33,105 nucleotides of DNA, from assembly GCA_947565915.1 (NCBI GenBank), contig CANOHY010000024.1, positions 1-33,105 of the forward strand. Reading direction: 5' to 3'. The position numbers and the translations under genes are program-made. Positions 30,997 to 33,105 of this stretch are shown here, piece by piece. The notes beneath the pieces are model-generated. The model was not told where the DNA came from. It did no database searches and was given only the letters and a program-made list of their open reading frames with translations. The number at the start of each line of letters is the position of its first letter. The first letter of the stretch is position 1. Source of the DNA: an uncultured Eggerthellaceae bacterium. GTDB taxonomy: Bacteria; Actinomycetota; Coriobacteriia; Coriobacteriales; Eggerthellaceae.

Positions 30997-32231
30997 CGCA
31001 AGCGGGTTCACAAGGTGAAGGGCTTGAGTGTGCGGTTTTCGCCCAGTGCGGCGGCTGCTCGCTTTTGGATGTGCCCTACGAAGAGCAGCTTGCGCGTAAG
31101 GACGCGAAGATAGCCGAGCTCTTCGCGCCGTTGCTTGCTAACAACCCTGAAGCGCAACTGATGCCCATCATCGGCATGGAAGACCCGCGCCATTTTCGCA
31201 ACAAGGTGGCATCGCCCTTTGTGGCGGGGAAGCGTGGCCCCAACGGTGGTTGGCAGATTCTGACGGGCATGTACGCGCCGGGGACGCATCGCGTGGTTCC
31301 CACCGATGGCTGCTCGATAGAGAATGAGCAGGCACAGCAGGTGATCGCTGCCATCGTGCCGCTGATGAAGCGCTACAAGCTTGCGCCATACGACGAAGAC
31401 TCGGGACAGGGGTTCTTGCGCCATGCGGTGGTGCGCGTGGGACATACCAGCGGGGAAGTGCTGGTGACGCTGGTGACCAATGGCGAGGAGTTCCCGGGTT
31501 CGCGTAACTTCTGCCGCGACCTCGTGAAGAAGTGCCCGTTCATTACTTCGGTGGTGCAGAACGCGAACACGGCGCGCACGAATGTGATTCTGGGGCAGCG
31601 CGAGAGACGGCTCTATGGGCCAGGGTTCATCTTAGATGAGCTCTGCGGATTGAGCTTTCGGATTTCGTCGCAGTCGTTCTACCAGGTGAACGGCGTGCAG
31701 ACCCAGGTGCTCTACGAGAAGGCCGTCGAGCTTGCCGAGTTGAGCGGCAACGAGACGGTGATCGATGCCTATTGCGGCACGGGCACCATTGGATTGGTAG
31801 CTGCTGCGCGTGGGGCACGTGAGGTTATCGGTGTGGATAGCGTTGAATCCTCGATTATCGATGCGCGTCAGAATGCCCGACACAACGGGGTAGAAAACGC
31901 GCGCTTCGTGGTGGCCGATGCAGGCGATTTCATGCGGGAGTGCGCTGATGAGCGCGGTGAAAACGATGGGTGTGGCCTGGAAGGCGAGGGCTCGGTGGAC
32001 GTGGTGTTCATCGACCCGCCACGAGCTGGCTGCTCTCGCGAGTTCCTGGAAGCGCTTTGCGCCCTCGCGCCCAAGCGGCTGGTGTACGTGTCCTGCAATC
32101 CCGAGACCCAGGTGCGCGACTTGGCGTACGTGCTCGAGCATGGCTACCGCTTGCGTACTGTGCAGCCAGTGGACATGTTCCCGCATACGCCGCATATCGA
32201 GTCCATCGCCATGTGCGAGAGAATCCTCTGA
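30993..32231 (+). CDS. 23S rRNA (uracil-5-)-methyltransferase, TrmA/RlmD family
   Basis: A 412-residue SAM-dependent RNA methyltransferase. The N-terminal cysteines Cys13, Cys19, Cys22 and Cys107 (CAVFAQCGGC and TDGC) form the [4Fe-4S] site of the RlmD/RlmC branch. The C-terminal half has DAYCGTGTIGL, IDPPRAGCSREFLEAL and YVSCNPETQVRDL with the catalytic cysteine. The usual N-terminal TRAM RNA-binding domain is absent; the protein begins directly with the cysteine cluster. The GTG start overlaps the HAD stop by four bases. The exact uracil target (747 or 1939 type) cannot be read. Confidence 0.88.
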   Translation: MTQAGSQGEGLECAVFAQCGGCSLLDVPYEEQLARKDAKIAELFAPLLANNPEAQLMPIIGMEDPRHFRNKVASPFVAGKRGPNGGWQILTGMYAPGTHRVVPTDGCSIENEQAQQVIAAIVPLMKRYKLAPYDEDSGQGFLRHAVVRVGHTSGEVLVTLVTNGEEFPGSRNFCRDLVKKCPFITSVVQNANTARTNVILGQRERRLYGPGFILDELCGLSFRISSQSFYQVNGVQTQVLYEKAVELAELSGNETVIDAYCGTGTIGLVAAARGAREVIGVDSVESSIIDARQNARHNGVENARFVVADAGDFMRECADERGENDGCGLEGEGSVDVVFIDPPRAGCSREFLEALCALAPKRLVYVSCNPETQVRDLAYVLEHGYRLRTVQPVDMFPHTPHIESIAMCERIL

Positions 32232-32246
32232 GGATAGTGTCGCGCT

Positions 32247-33105
32247 TCAGCAGATTCTCCTACCATCTTTTCCAATGTCCAGGTAGATTTGCACGTTCAC
32301 TTTCGTTTTCAAAGCGTTCTTAGAATTTGTCTTGGTTTTGATCTCGTAATCGACCACAAAAACCTTGGCGCCGCTGTCCATGAGAGGGGCGAGGGCAAGC
32401 GCGATGCGCGCCGGGATGAAGCCAGCTTGCTTGTCGTTCACAAGGACCTTGATGGCATTCGGATCATGCTCGTTTTCGGGATCTCTCTGAACCTGGACAG
32501 CTATCTTGTCTGATTCGAGCGCCTCGAGCCAAGTGGTATCGTTGCCATCGAAGGACAAGCCTGCAACATAGGTACCTTTGGTGGCAAGATCGCCGATATT
32601 CGCCATGACTTTAGCTTGCTCGGCTTTTTTCATACCATAGCCTGGGTCGAGGTTTTCGTCGTGTTCGAAGTTGAAGCAGACGAGCTTGTCTTCGTAGGGC
32701 CATGTAGACTTGAACACCCCGAAGTCGACATGTGGCCCGTACTTGCGCTCTGCTTTTCTGCGTAGCCGATTTGTCTCGTTAATGACCTCATTCCAACGCG
32801 TGCAGCCCTGCTTACGTTCCGTGATGAGCCTATCTTGATTCCATTGCTTGCAATCGTAGCAAGTTACCGGAACTCCGGTTCCTTGCTGATAGTTGGGACA
32901 TACTCGCTTGTCGTGGACTGGGTCTGAATCGTGCATGGCATCTTCGCATTCGAGTTGAACCCAGTACCAGATTTGGCAACACCATCCACGGGTAGAGTGT
33001 CCACCACCTGGTACCCAGTAGGCACAGGCTCGACAATCGCCCTCTACCATCTCGTCTGAGCTGTTTCCATTCTTTGGCGAAACTGGCAAATGACATTCGG
33101 TGATC
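32247..33105 (-). CDS. Cys-rich protein with HIRAN domain (5' end outside window)
   Basis: The reading frame stays open to the window edge, so the N-terminus may be missing; a TTG at 33089 would give 280 residues. The N-terminal part carries many cysteines and one to three likely zinc-binding groups: CRAC, CC, CYDC and single Cys before about residue 100. A charged middle leads to a HIRAN domain at about 172-250 (GTYVAGLSFDG, RDPENEHDPNAIKV, AGFIPARIALALA), a fold that binds DNA ends or 3' termini in DNA-repair helicases. Here it is not joined to a helicase. The gene is visibly lower in GC than its neighbours, which suggests recent acquisition, and converges with the rRNA methyltransferase gene after 15 bases. 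Confidence 0.7.
   Translation of the reverse strand, partial: ITECHLPVSPKNGNSSDEMVEGDCRACAYWVPGGGHSTRGWCCQIWYWVQLECEDAMHDSDPVHDKRVCPNYQQGTGVPVTCYDCKQWNQDRLITERKQGCTRWNEVINETNRLRRKAERKYGPHVDFGVFKSTWPYEDKLVCFNFEHDENLDPGYGMKKAEQAKVMANIGDLATKGTYVAGLSFDGNDTTWLEALESDKIAVQVQRDPENEHDPNAIKVLVNDKQAGFIPARIALALAPLMDSGAKVFVVDYEIKTKTNSKNALKTKVNVQIYLDIGKDGRRIC

Noticed and set aside
1..33105. CRISPR array, tRNA, rRNA or prophage
   Set aside because: No regularly spaced direct repeats, no cloverleaf or rRNA stretches and no phage structural or integrase genes were seen.

Overview
The window is ordinary chromosomal DNA from a GC-rich, densely packed bacterial genome. The gene set points to an anaerobic actinobacterium of the Coriobacteriia, most likely an Eggerthellales relative. 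The clues are a one-chain SecDF, a one-chain two-ATPase ECF module, QueH in place of QueG, a one-chain PurL with its own glutaminase domain, and a short Old Yellow Enzyme-type reductase. This placement is inference from gene content; no marker was searched. I see no rRNA, tRNA, CRISPR array, insertion sequence or prophage. No gap between genes exceeds about 270 bases.

Layout. 1-411: the 3' end of a probable MerR-type regulator. 493-5157: queuosine genes queA, queH and tgt, with hisS among them; queH and tgt diverge from a 17-base gap. 5401-8535: secDF and a DUF1292 protein. 8577-11988 (minus strand): a riboflavin ECF transporter, ribU-ecfAA'-ecfT, behind a clear FMN riboswitch. 12086-15030: an MFS exporter, a lipoprotein and the t6A dehydratase gene tcdA. 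15132-18950: purL. 19222-20958: a secreted serine/asparagine-rich protein. 21162-24677: an OYE-type reductase, a membrane-anchored spermidine-synthase-like protein and a DUF1015 protein. 24917-27376: nhaA and a MoaE-like gene. 27460-32231: lysA, hom, a HAD phosphatase and rlmD, reading as one direction-consistent run. 32247-33105: a Cys-rich HIRAN-domain protein, lower in GC and cut by the window edge.

The most interesting signal lies between the genes. Three intergenic elements (3183-3286 plus strand, 26804-26953 plus strand, 19032-19206 minus strand) share two conserved half-sites, GATTCTGCAGCCC(A/G)CA and TGGGnGCGAAGCCAA. These sit on opposite sides of one long hairpin. The outer arms of the hairpin are copy-specific, yet in two copies they are perfect or near-perfect inverted repeats of 20 and 25 bp. 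Paired positions inside the core change together between copies. The elements lie at gene 3' ends, two of them between convergent genes. Two further long hairpins without the core (3052-3153 and 22360-22478) also lie between convergent genes. T-tract terminators are nearly absent here, so I suspect a family of structured RNA or terminator-like elements that I cannot assign to a known family.

Other points of regulation: a symmetric, apparently leaderless bidirectional promoter between queH and tgt; an 11-bp-arm palindrome lying across the promoter of the OYE gene; and Shine-Dalgarno sequences placed in hairpin loops in front of ribU and nhaA.
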